Of a DNA stretch of 64,000 nucleotides, positions 33,966 to 42,004 are shown one piece after another; position 1 is the first letter of the stretch, and each line of letters starts with the position of its first letter. Source of the DNA: Arthrobacter sp. 31Y (GTDB lineage: Bacteria > Actinomycetota > Actinomycetes > Actinomycetales > Micrococcaceae); contig NZ_JAFW01000001.1 in NCBI RefSeq assembly GCF_000526335.1, forward strand, positions 2,356,001 through 2,420,000, given 5' to 3'. The translations under genes and the position numbers were made by a program. A model generated the notes under the pieces. That model was not told the DNA's origin and searched no databases. It saw only the letters and a program-made list of their open reading frames with translations.

Positions 33966-34865
33966 CTAGACGTCCCGCTTCTTGATAACCACCATGGCCG
34001 GAATGAGGAAGAGCAGGACGTAGCCCAGGAAGATCAGGCCACCCTGCCACGGATCGATGATGCCATCGATGTGCCCGATGGAGAGGAACCGGCCGCCTGC
34101 CTCGCTGGGAATGTACTGGGGCACGTACTTCCAGAAGTCGCCCGGTACCAGGGACAGGAAGCCCGAAGCAATGGACAACACGAAGAACAAAGCCACCAGG
34201 ACGGTAACGCCGCCGGCGGAATTGCGGAGCAATGTGCCCAATGACAGACCGATCAAGGCCACACCGGCCACATACAGTCCACCGGTGAAGATGCTGTACA
34301 TCACGCCATCGGTTGACCAATCAAGATTCATGTCCAGGCCCTGGAATACGGGCATGGCGATCAGGAAGGTGATCACCGCTGCGATGGTGGTGATCACGTA
34401 GGAAATGACCACCAGAAGCAAAGCCTTCGCTGCGAAAGCCGGAATGCGCTTGGGAACGGCGTTCATGGTGGAACGGATCATGCCCGTGGCGTACTCGGAA
34501 GAGATGAAGAGGACGGCCAGGGAGCCAAGCACCAGAGTGCCAATCTGGATTCCGGCGTTGGGCAGGTTGTAAAGGTCAAAACCTGAGCCTGGGGGGAACG
34601 ACTGAGTCAGCATCTCCGGGGTGACAGGCTGGCCCGCATCCTTGGCCTGCTGGATCATCTGGTCCAGGAAGGTGAAGCGGATCAAGACAGCCAGGGCGCC
34701 AACGCCAACGGTGGCCACCAAGGTCACTGCAAGCAGGATCACCGTGGATGTCAACGAACGGAGCTTAATCCATTCGGACTTGAGAATTCCGCCAAAGGTC
34801 ACGCCGCGGACGCCGGCCGATGCATGGGCGGGTGAGTTGGTGCGGTTTTCAGTCATGGTGCTCAT
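33966..34865 (-). CDS. ABC-2-type transporter permease
   Basis: 299 residues with six membrane helices. GGILKSEWIKLRSLTSTVI is the N-terminal amphipathic elbow of ABC-2 permeases. SSEYATGMIRSTMNAVPKRI is the conserved cytoplasmic loop. A large external loop (about 65-120) follows the first helix. It pairs with the ATPase encoded 5 bases upstream and is controlled, in all likelihood, by the adjacent two-component system. The substrate may be a peptide antibiotic or lipid. Confidence 0.9.
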   Translation of the reverse strand: MSTMTENRTNSPAHASAGVRGVTFGGILKSEWIKLRSLTSTVILLAVTLVATVGVGALAVLIRFTFLDQMIQQAKDAGQPVTPEMLTQSFPPGSGFDLYNLPNAGIQIGTLVLGSLAVLFISSEYATGMIRSTMNAVPKRIPAFAAKALLLVVISYVITTIAAVITFLIAMPVFQGLDMNLDWSTDGVMYSIFTGGLYVAGVALIGLSLGTLLRNSAGGVTVLVALFFVLSIASGFLSLVPGDFWKYVPQYIPSEAGGRFLSIGHIDGIIDPWQGGLIFLGYVLLFLIPAMVVIKKRDV

Positions 34866-34870
34866 CGTCC

Positions 34871-35812
34871 TTACTTTCCTTCCGGTGCAGCGGCGACGGG
34901 CTCGCCAGTCATGTGCGAGTGGTACTCCACCTCGTCTTTGGTGAGGCTGAAGTAAGCATCTTCAAGGGATGAAACCTGCGGCGTGAGCTCGTAGACCAAC
35001 ACGTTGTTGTCCAACGCAACCTGCGCGATTTCCCTCGGCTGCAAACCGACCACTTCGAGGGTTTCGGTTTGGCTCTGATCCACCCGGACGCCTTCACCCA
35101 CAAGCAACGCCGACAATTGGCTGGCGGCGGATGTACGAACCAGGGTCTTCGCCTGCTGGGCGCCGGCGATGATGTCCTGCACGGGTGCATCAGCGATGAT
35201 CTTGCCACGGCCGATGACGATCAGGTGGTCCGCTGTCTGCGCCATCTCACTCATGAGGTGCGAGGAGAGGAAAACAGTCTTGCCCTGAGTGGCAAGGTAC
35301 TTCACCAGGTTGCGTACCCACAGCACACCTTCAGGGTCCAAGCCATTGACGGGCTCGTCGAGAATGAGGGTTTGGGGGTCTCCCAGCAGCGCTGCGGCAA
35401 TACCGAGCCGCTGCCCCATACCCAGCGAGAAGCCTCCCGCCTTCTTCTTGGCGACCGCACCGAGTCCGGTCATCTCGATGACCTCGTGGACACGGGACGT
35501 GGGGATGCTGTGCGTTGCGGCCATGGCCAGCAAGTGGTTGTAAGCGCTGCGGCTGGTGTGGACAGCCTTGGCGTCCAACAGGGCACCAACCTGGTGCAGC
35601 GGCGCCTTGTGCTGCGCGTAGTGCAGGCCGTTGACCGTGACATCACCTGCTGTTGGACGGTCCAGCCCCATGATCATGCGCATCGTTGTGGACTTACCGG
35701 CACCGTTCGGGCCCAGGAAGCCCGTCACCCGTCCGGCTTGGACAGTGAAGCTGACGCCGCCTACGGCGGTCTTCTCGCCGTAGACCTTGGTCAGGCCTTT
35801 TGCTTCGATCAT
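34871..35812 (-). CDS. ABC transporter ATP-binding protein (BcrA/NatA-like)
   Basis: 313 residues. Walker A GFLGPNGAGKSTTMRM, signature FSLGMGQRLGIAAALLG, Walker B LILDEPVNGLDPEGVLW, and a switch His in FLSSHLMSEM are visible. The C-terminal 90 residues are the extra domain seen in bacitracin-type exporters. ATG 35812 with GAGGAGGG upstream is preferred to a longer frame at 35881. It leads the ATPase-permease-kinase-regulator operon. Confidence 0.93.
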   Translation of the reverse strand: MIEAKGLTKVYGEKTAVGGVSFTVQAGRVTGFLGPNGAGKSTTMRMIMGLDRPTAGDVTVNGLHYAQHKAPLHQVGALLDAKAVHTSRSAYNHLLAMAATHSIPTSRVHEVIEMTGLGAVAKKKAGGFSLGMGQRLGIAAALLGDPQTLILDEPVNGLDPEGVLWVRNLVKYLATQGKTVFLSSHLMSEMAQTADHLIVIGRGKIIADAPVQDIIAGAQQAKTLVRTSAASQLSALLVGEGVRVDQSQTETLEVVGLQPREIAQVALDNNVLVYELTPQVSSLEDAYFSLTKDEVEYHSHMTGEPVAAAPEGK

Positions 35813-35960
35813 GGAAGCGTTCCCTCCTCGGAGCACATGTGCGTGCAAGTGAGTTTTGAATGTACCTACAACGCTACTCACGGAGGGGCAGTAAATCGCC
35901 TGTCTCAGGGATGATTCAGGGTTCAGTCAGGGTAATCCCAGCGGATGACACCACGGCCCT

Positions 35961-37463
35961 TTAATCCACCGGCAGCGGCGAGTACACGGTGAGTTCGCGC
36001 GCTTTTATGCTGAATGTGGCGCTACGGACGCCGGGCTTCGGCTCCCCGTCTACCGCCAGGACCAAAGGCTGTCCGATCGCTTCCACCGTGATCTCCGTAG
36101 CCTCCGTCAGGTGGGTGACTTTGGACGCCGCCACGGTGCCGGTCACCACTGCCCACAGCAAGCGCGCACGGGCGAACGGCTCATCCGCTGTGATCATGCG
36201 GATGTCCAGAACACCGTCGTCCACCACTGGCCTTCGAAGCGGTGCGTGGTCACGCGGGTAGTATCGTCCGCGTCCCAGGTAGAGGATCCAAAGTTTGTGT
36301 TTCACTCCGTCCACCGTGAGTGTGGTGGGCGAGTTCACGCCGAAGGTGCGCAGGGAAGCAACCAACCCGGCCAGTGGTTTTCCGAGTGCCGGTTGCAGTC
36401 GCTCCCGCCTGCGGACCAGGTTGGGATACACGCCAACGCTGGCGGTGTTCAGCATGGCCAGTTCAGATGTTTCCGGCAAGTCCGGCAGGCCTCGCTGGAT
36501 CACCACACGCCCCAAATCAACGGACGCCGCGTGGCCTTTGGTTGCGGCGTCAATGGCACTGTCGATCGAGTTGGTCCCGAGGTCCCGGGCAAAATGGTTG
36601 AGCGTTCCGCCTGGGAGGACCAGCAGCGGCAGTGAATGCTCGACGGCGGCCGCTGCCGCAGTGCCGACCGTTCCGTCACCGCCCCACACCCCAAGGGCAA
36701 CGGTGCCTTCCCTGGTTGCCGCCGCTTCGATCTCTGCAGCAATGTCTTCGCCCTCGGCAATTTCCCGAATATACGCCTTTGGGAATATGCCTTTCAGTAA
36801 TTCGCCCGTTTCCGCAGTGTAGGAACCACCCATGGCGTTGACGGCGATACTCAGCCCTTCGCCGTCGTGGATTGCCGGCACCTGCGCTGGCGTGCGGCGC
36901 GGAGTCGGTTCAGGGGTCCGGGCAGGCCACCACTTGCGTGTTACCAGCGCTGCGCCAGCACCGAGGGCCGAACCCAGCACCACATCGGAGGGCCAATGAG
37001 CTCCCGTGTGCACGCGGGAATAGGCAACTCCCACGGCAATGGGGGCCAAGGCGACTCCAATCGCCGGGGAGACGATTCCAGCACCCACGGCGAAAGCAAT
37101 GGCCGAGGCGGAGTGGCCGGAGGGCATGGAGGAACTGGTGGGTTGTGGATTCACAAAGCGGAACAGCGGCAGATGCTCCGGGCGCGGGCGGTTCCGGGGG
37201 AGTGCCCGCTTGAAGATGACATTGGTGACACCCGAGGCAACACCTAAGGCAAGCACTCCGTGAAGCGCCGCCCTGCGGGGATTACCAGGGAAGGCAGCCA
37301 TGACGCCGGCGATGCCGAACCACAGTTTCCCCTTGGTGGCCGCAGCCGAGAGTCTCCGGAAAAAGACATCGTGATCGCCTTGGGGTTGCCGGGACAATGC
37401 CCGCACCAGGAAATGGTCGAATCTCGCAACCCGTTTGGGGCCTTTGCCCAAGAAGCCTCGCAT
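35961..37463 (-). CDS. PAP2 phosphatase fused to a diacylglycerol-kinase-like domain
   Basis: 500 residues. The N-terminal part (about 30-185) is a PAP2 domain with KRALPRNRPRPEHLP, SSMPSGHSASAIAFA (about 113) and SRVHTGAHWPSDVVLGSA, the three acid-phosphatase motifs, and weakly hydrophobic helices. The C-terminal part (about 205-500) is a lipid-kinase fold with VALGVWGGDGTVGTAAAAA (about 260) and LPGGTLNHFARDLG, ending in LVLAVDGEPKPGVRSATF. Phosphatase and kinase for lipid phosphates in one chain suggest lipid recycling, for example undecaprenyl or diacylglycerol phosphates. Such fusions are known in actinobacteria. It is divergent from another PAP2 gene. Confidence 0.92.
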   Translation of the reverse strand: MRGFLGKGPKRVARFDHFLVRALSRQPQGDHDVFFRRLSAAATKGKLWFGIAGVMAAFPGNPRRAALHGVLALGVASGVTNVIFKRALPRNRPRPEHLPLFRFVNPQPTSSSMPSGHSASAIAFAVGAGIVSPAIGVALAPIAVGVAYSRVHTGAHWPSDVVLGSALGAGAALVTRKWWPARTPEPTPRRTPAQVPAIHDGEGLSIAVNAMGGSYTAETGELLKGIFPKAYIREIAEGEDIAAEIEAAATREGTVALGVWGGDGTVGTAAAAAVEHSLPLLVLPGGTLNHFARDLGTNSIDSAIDAATKGHAASVDLGRVVIQRGLPDLPETSELAMLNTASVGVYPNLVRRRERLQPALGKPLAGLVASLRTFGVNSPTTLTVDGVKHKLWILYLGRGRYYPRDHAPLRRPVVDDGVLDIRMITADEPFARARLLWAVVTGTVAASKVTHLTEATEITVEAIGQPLVLAVDGEPKPGVRSATFSIKARELTVYSPLPVD

Positions 37464-37518
37464 CCCATCACACTAACGCCTGCCGGTGACGCCCATCTGC
37501 CGTGGCTACGATGAATGG

Positions 37519-38223
37519 ATGATTCGCGTACTCCATCCACGTCCACGTCCTGGCTGGCAGCTGGTCACACCCGGAGTACTCCTGCTCTGTGCGTTCGTGG
37601 TCCCGGGGGCAATGATTATGGCGGGACAAGGCGAGCCGGCTTTCAACCGGGTGGACACCGGCTGGCAGTCCTATGCCTTCAGCCTGCACTCCCCGTTCTG
37701 GGATGGCGTGAACGTTGTCCTCAACTGGGCTGGGTATGCAGGGATGCTCTTCTTCCACGTGGTGCTCGCGATTTCGCTCCTCATATGGCAGCGGCCCATG
37801 GCAGCCATCTTCGCGGCCGCAAGTGGCATTTCGGTGCTCGCCCTAACGCAACTGGCAAAAGCCGTGGTGGGTAGGGACAGGCCCGAGGGGGCGAAGGTAC
37901 TGACCGATACTGGCTCATACCCCTCCGGGCATGTATCTGCCACCACGGCATTCCTGCTGGTACTGGCATTGCTGATTGGGCGCTGGTGGATGGCACTCAT
38001 TGCCGTCATCGGCGTGGTCGCCATGATGGTTAGCCGCACTTACCTCTCTGCCCACTGGTTCAGTGACGTTTTGGGCGGCGCGTGTCTTGCCGCTGGCATC
38101 GTCCTTCTGATGTGGTGGCGCTTCCGCGATATATGCATCAAGGAGAATCAGTTAGCTGACGGCCGGACTATTTGGGCGGCAAAGGCTTCGCAACGCCGGC
38201 AAGCAGCAGGGCAAGCAAAATAG
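37519..38223 (+). CDS. PAP2-family membrane phosphatase
   Basis: 234 residues with about five helices. KAVVGRDRPEGAKVLTDTGS, YPSGHVSATTAFLLVL and SRTYLSAHWFSDVLGGACLA are the three PAP2 motifs. It dephosphorylates a lipid phosphate at the membrane outer face. ATG 37519 is preferred to 37486 as the domain starts there. The last 56 bases overlap the 3' end of the convergent MFS gene, so the C-terminal 18 residues (WAAKASQRRQAAGQAK) may be an extension after stop loss. Confidence 0.9.
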   Translation: MIRVLHPRPRPGWQLVTPGVLLLCAFVVPGAMIMAGQGEPAFNRVDTGWQSYAFSLHSPFWDGVNVVLNWAGYAGMLFFHVVLAISLLIWQRPMAAIFAAASGISVLALTQLAKAVVGRDRPEGAKVLTDTGSYPSGHVSATTAFLLVLALLIGRWWMALIAVIGVVAMMVSRTYLSAHWFSDVLGGACLAAGIVLLMWWRFRDICIKENQLADGRTIWAAKASQRRQAAGQAK

Positions 38224-39355
38224 GCGCCCCGATGGCCAGCAAGGCCATGTGGATTCCCGTGTGGTCGCCGAGGTAGCCCAGGAGCGGCGGTCCAGCAAGG
38301 AACGCGATGTAGCCGATGGTGGAAACCACGGAAACGCGGGCCGCAGCATGCTTGGGGTCGTCCGCTGCGGCCGACATGCCCATGGGGAAGGCCAGAGCCG
38401 CGCCGATGCCCCACAGCGCCGCGCCGATCCCGGCCAGGACTACATTGCCGGCAAAGACGAACAATGCCAGGCCAGCTGCGGCCGCTGCCATGCTGGCCCT
38501 CAGCACTGTGACTCGGCCGAACTTATCAATCGCCTTCCCGCCCAGGAACCTCATGATGGTCATGGCCAGGACAAAGAGGGCGAACAGCAACGCACCCGTG
38601 GATTCCGAGGCGCCCAGGCCATCAACAGCGGCCTTGGCGATCCAGTCGTTGCCAGCGCCTTCAGTAAGGGTTGCACCCAGGACCACGACGCCGATGAGCA
38701 GCGTCCTGCCATCCCGCCAAGCCGTGGGACCCTTCTCAGCCGGCACACCGCCGTCGTGAATTTCCGTGGCCTCGTGCGGCAGGAAGTACTTGGGAACGGT
38801 CAGGGCGAGGGCGACGGCAATCGCGGCGATGACCAACAAGTGCTCCGGCAACCCAACACCCAGTTGGGAGAGACCGGCGCCGATCAGCGCGCCCAGGAAG
38901 GCGCCACCGCTGAAGGCGGCATGGAACTGGGGCATGATGGTGCGTTTGAGCCGGTGCTCGACGTCGGCGCCCTCAATGTTTTGAGCCACGTCCCATAGCC
39001 CGATTCCGATGCCGAAGAAGAACAGGGCAATGGCCGTCGCCGGAACCGAGGCAGCCATGAGCGAGAAAGCGATGGCCGCACCTGCAGCGCCCGCTACCAT
39101 GCCGGCCACCCGGACAGTATTCGCTGTGCCGATCCTGCCCACAACCCAGCCCGCCGACGGCAGCGCCAGCAAAGACCCCACGGCGGTACACAGCAGTAAA
39201 GTGCCCATCTGGCCGGACGTCAGGCTCAGTGTTTGGGTCACGGCCGGGATGCGCGCAGCCCAGCTGGCGAAGACCAAGCCGTTCATGCCGAAGATCAGGA
39301 ACGTCGCCACCGCTGCAGCGTTGACGCTCTTGGTGCTTTTGGTGCTGGTGGTCAT
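38168..39355 (-). CDS. Major-facilitator-superfamily transporter
   Basis: 395 residues with 12 helices. VATFLIFGMNGLVFASWAAR opens the protein and SAGWVVGRIGTANTVRVAGM is the MFS A-motif-like loop. It is close to YbjJ/fucose-permease-like proteins. The start at 39355 overlaps the DeoR stop by 4 bases (ATGA), so it is co-translated with the regulator. The substrate is unknown, possibly a sugar or sugar acid given the DeoR partner. The ATG follows no strong ribosome site, consistent with coupling. Confidence 0.9.
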   Translation of the reverse strand: MTTSTKSTKSVNAAAVATFLIFGMNGLVFASWAARIPAVTQTLSLTSGQMGTLLLCTAVGSLLALPSAGWVVGRIGTANTVRVAGMVAGAAGAAIAFSLMAASVPATAIALFFFGIGIGLWDVAQNIEGADVEHRLKRTIMPQFHAAFSGGAFLGALIGAGLSQLGVGLPEHLLVIAAIAVALALTVPKYFLPHEATEIHDGGVPAEKGPTAWRDGRTLLIGVVVLGATLTEGAGNDWIAKAAVDGLGASESTGALLFALFVLAMTIMRFLGGKAIDKFGRVTVLRASMAAAAAGLALFVFAGNVVLAGIGAALWGIGAALAFPMGMSAAADDPKHAAARVSVVSTIGYIAFLAGPPLLGYLGDHTGIHMALLAIGAPILLALLLAGVAKPLPPK

Positions 39356-40119
39356 GCAATCACAACTTCCACGGAGAGTTTGTTGAGCCGGGCAAGGTCT
39401 TCGGGCGATGGTTTTTGGTCTGTCACAATGACGTCCACAGCCTCCATGGCTGCCACCAGGGCCACCGCGCTGGCGTTCCACTTGCTGCCTGCTGATGCCA
39501 CGATCACCCGCGCCGCGGATTCCAGACCGGCGCGTTTCACCGCCGCATCATCAAGATCGTGAGCCAGCAGGCCGTCCTTGAGGTTGAGCGCGCAGGGAGT
39601 TACGACGGCGGTGTCGAACCTCAGCGAGCGGATGTTGGCTTCGGTCATGGGTCCCCTGAAGGACTGTTCCCCCGGGATGAGCCGGCCGCCGGGGAGGATG
39701 AGCTCCGGAGCGCGGACATCCTTGGTGCGAGTCAATGCTTCGACTCCGTGCAGTGACATGGGCATCACCGTGATTTCACGGTTGCTCAGGCGGCGCGCGA
39801 TCTCCGTTGCAGTGGATCCGCTGTCCAGCCACACGTACTCGCGGTCCCTGATCAGCTGGTCTACAGCCGCCGCGATCCGGGCCTTAACCTCGTGGTCTTC
39901 CAATTCGCGCTGCCCATAGCCTGGGTTATCTCCACGTGCCAGCAAGCTGCGGGCACCGCCGTGGACGCGCTTCAGCACTCCGTTGGCGGCGAGGATTTCC
40001 AGATCGCGCCTGACAGTGGCTCCGGAGGCTCCCGTGGCGTGGACGAGTTCGTCCACCGTGGCTTCCTCGCGGGTGCGCAACAGCTCGCCGATGAGCCGGT
40101 GGCGGTCAGCAGTTCCCAT
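39352..40119 (-). CDS. DeoR-family transcriptional regulator
   Basis: 255 residues. The helix-turn-helix is ATVDELVHATGASGATVRRDLEIL, followed by NGVLKRVHGGAR, a DeoR hallmark. The effector domain contains REYVWLDSGSTATEIARRLS (phospho-sugar site) and ELILPGGRLIPGEQSFRGP. It probably represses the overlapping MFS gene and is relieved by a phosphorylated sugar. Confidence 0.92.
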   Translation of the reverse strand: MGTADRHRLIGELLRTREEATVDELVHATGASGATVRRDLEILAANGVLKRVHGGARSLLARGDNPGYGQRELEDHEVKARIAAAVDQLIRDREYVWLDSGSTATEIARRLSNREITVMPMSLHGVEALTRTKDVRAPELILPGGRLIPGEQSFRGPMTEANIRSLRFDTAVVTPCALNLKDGLLAHDLDDAAVKRAGLESAARVIVASAGSKWNASAVALVAAMEAVDVIVTDQKPSPEDLARLNKLSVEVVIA

Positions 40120-40209
40120 GCTTAAACACTAGCAAGGTCTGCTCAATTAATCACATGGCATGATCATTTGCGCACCATCCCTCTCTCACGTCCCGTGGCT
40201 TAAAGCGAA

Positions 40210-40236
40210 ACGCTCTTGCAGCAGGTGCAAGAGCGT
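40210..40236 (-). terminator. Terminator downstream of the ABC-F gene
   Basis: ACGCTCTTGCA and TGCAAGAGCGT pair over 11 bp with a 5-base loop. It lies 38 bases after the ABC-F stop on the minus strand and is followed by TTTCGCTTT. Confidence 0.82.
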
Positions 40237-40273
40237 CGGCCAAAAGGGGCTGGGAGGTGAGAGAGCGACGGAA

Positions 40274-41956
40274 CTACCGGGCGCGCTCCACCCGCTTCTC
40301 ATCCCACACAGGTTCCTCGGATTCGTACACCTTGCCGTCGGAGCCGAAGATCATGAAGCGATCAAAGGACTTGGCGAACCAGCGGTCGTGCGTGACCGCC
40401 AGGACGGTGCCTTCGAAAGCATCGATGGCCCGTTCCAGGGCCTCACCCGAGTGCAGGTCCAAGTTGTCCGTGGGCTCGTCGAGCAGCAGCAAAGTGGCGC
40501 CGGAGAGTTGCAGGAGCAGGATCTGGAACCGTGCCTGTTGGCCGCCGGACAAGGACTCGTACTTCTGCTCAGACTGGCCCGCCAAACCGTACGAATCCAA
40601 GGCTCCAGCAGCGGCCTCGCGGGCGAGTCCGGAACGGTGCTCGTCGCCGCGGTGCAGGATCTCCAGCAGGGTTCGACCCAACAGATCAGGCCGGACATGC
40701 GTCTGCGCGAAGAACCCGGGCCGGATGCGGGCCCCAAGCTTCACGGTGCCTTGATGCGGTACTTCAGCAATCACTACCTCGGACACCGGCAGGTGCTCGC
40801 GCTCCGGATCTGTGCCGCCGGTGGCGAGGAGGCGTAGGAAGTGGCTCTTGCCCGAGCCGTTGGAACCGAGCACGCCAACACGGTCTCCGAACCAGATCTC
40901 CGTGGAGAACGGCTTCATGAGTCCGGTCAGCTCGAGCTTCTCGGCCACTACGGCACGCTTGGCCGTTCGCCCACCTTTGAGGCGCATCTTGACGTTCTGC
41001 TCGATCGGCAAGGCCTCGGGTGGGCCAGCTTCCAGGAACTTGGCCAGGCGGGTTTGCGCAGCTTGGTACCGGTTGGCCATATCGGAACGGAAAGCAGCCT
41101 TGTTCTTGTACATATTGACGAGTTCTTTGAGCTTTATATGCTCCTCATCCCAGCGCTTGCGGAGTTCTTCAAACCGGGCGTTACGGTCTGCGCGTGCCTC
41201 CACATAGGATCCGAAACCGCCGCCATGAATCCACGCGCTGGCGCCGTTGATGCCCGGTTCGAGCGTCACGATGCGACCCGCCGCGTTGTTCAGCAGCTCG
41301 CGGTCGTGGCTGATGAACAGCACGGTCTTCTTGGACTCGTTGAGCTTCCCCTCGAGCCAACGCTTGCCGGGGACATCCAGGTAGTTGTCCGGTTCGTCGA
41401 GGAGGAGGAGTTCATCCGGGCCGGCAAATAGCGCTTCGAGCACCAGACGCTTCTGCTCGCCGCCTGACAACGTGGAGGCACGGCGGAACTGTGCCTTGTC
41501 GAAGGAAATTCCGAGGGCAGCCATGCAGACTTCGTCCCAGACGGTCTCGACGTCGTATCCGCCGGCGTCTCCCCAGTCCACGATCGCCTGCGCATACTTC
41601 ATTTGCGTGGGCTCGTCGTCATGCTCCATCATGGCCAGCTCGGCGTCCTCCACGGCCTTGGCAGCGGCCGCTAGGCTGGCCTGCGCCGTGGAAACCAGGA
41701 GATCCCGGACGGTGGATTCGTCACGGACCTGGCCCACGAACTGCCGCATGATGCCCATGTTTCCGGAACGTCCCACCACGCCTTCGTCAGGGGTGAGATC
41801 GCCCGAAATGATCTTGAACAGGGTGGTCTTGCCCGTTCCGTTCGGCCCGATGAGCGCCGTTTTGGTGCCATCGGGGACCTTGAAGGTCACCCCGTTGAGC
41901 AGCTGGGTGCCGTCGGAGAGGAAGTAGTCGATGCCGGAAACGTCAATATGGGCCAC
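40274..41956 (-). CDS. ABC-F family ATPase
   Basis: 560 residues with two ATPase domains and no membrane helix. The first has LIGPNGTGKTTLFK, STLSGGEQKRLVLE and LLLDEPDNYLDV. The second has VLGSNGSGKSHFLRL, ESLSGGQQARFQIL and LLLDEPTDNLDLHSG. The interdomain linker is charged (about 245-310). ABC-F proteins act on the ribosome, either protecting from antibiotics or regulating translation. The subtype resembles actinobacterial Ettl/MsrC-like proteins but is not resolved. Confidence 0.93.
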   Translation of the reverse strand: MAHIDVSGIDYFLSDGTQLLNGVTFKVPDGTKTALIGPNGTGKTTLFKIISGDLTPDEGVVGRSGNMGIMRQFVGQVRDESTVRDLLVSTAQASLAAAAKAVEDAELAMMEHDDEPTQMKYAQAIVDWGDAGGYDVETVWDEVCMAALGISFDKAQFRRASTLSGGEQKRLVLEALFAGPDELLLLDEPDNYLDVPGKRWLEGKLNESKKTVLFISHDRELLNNAAGRIVTLEPGINGASAWIHGGGFGSYVEARADRNARFEELRKRWDEEHIKLKELVNMYKNKAAFRSDMANRYQAAQTRLAKFLEAGPPEALPIEQNVKMRLKGGRTAKRAVVAEKLELTGLMKPFSTEIWFGDRVGVLGSNGSGKSHFLRLLATGGTDPEREHLPVSEVVIAEVPHQGTVKLGARIRPGFFAQTHVRPDLLGRTLLEILHRGDEHRSGLAREAAAGALDSYGLAGQSEQKYESLSGGQQARFQILLLQLSGATLLLLDEPTDNLDLHSGEALERAIDAFEGTVLAVTHDRWFAKSFDRFMIFGSDGKVYESEEPVWDEKRVERAR

Positions 41957-42004
41957 GTTTCAATCCTCCCACGGCGGCGGATTGGCACTCGACGGCCGTC
42001 GGTG

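Noticed and set aside
40274..41956. ABC membrane transporter
   Set aside because: It has two ATPase domains and no membrane segments, so it is an ABC-F protein.
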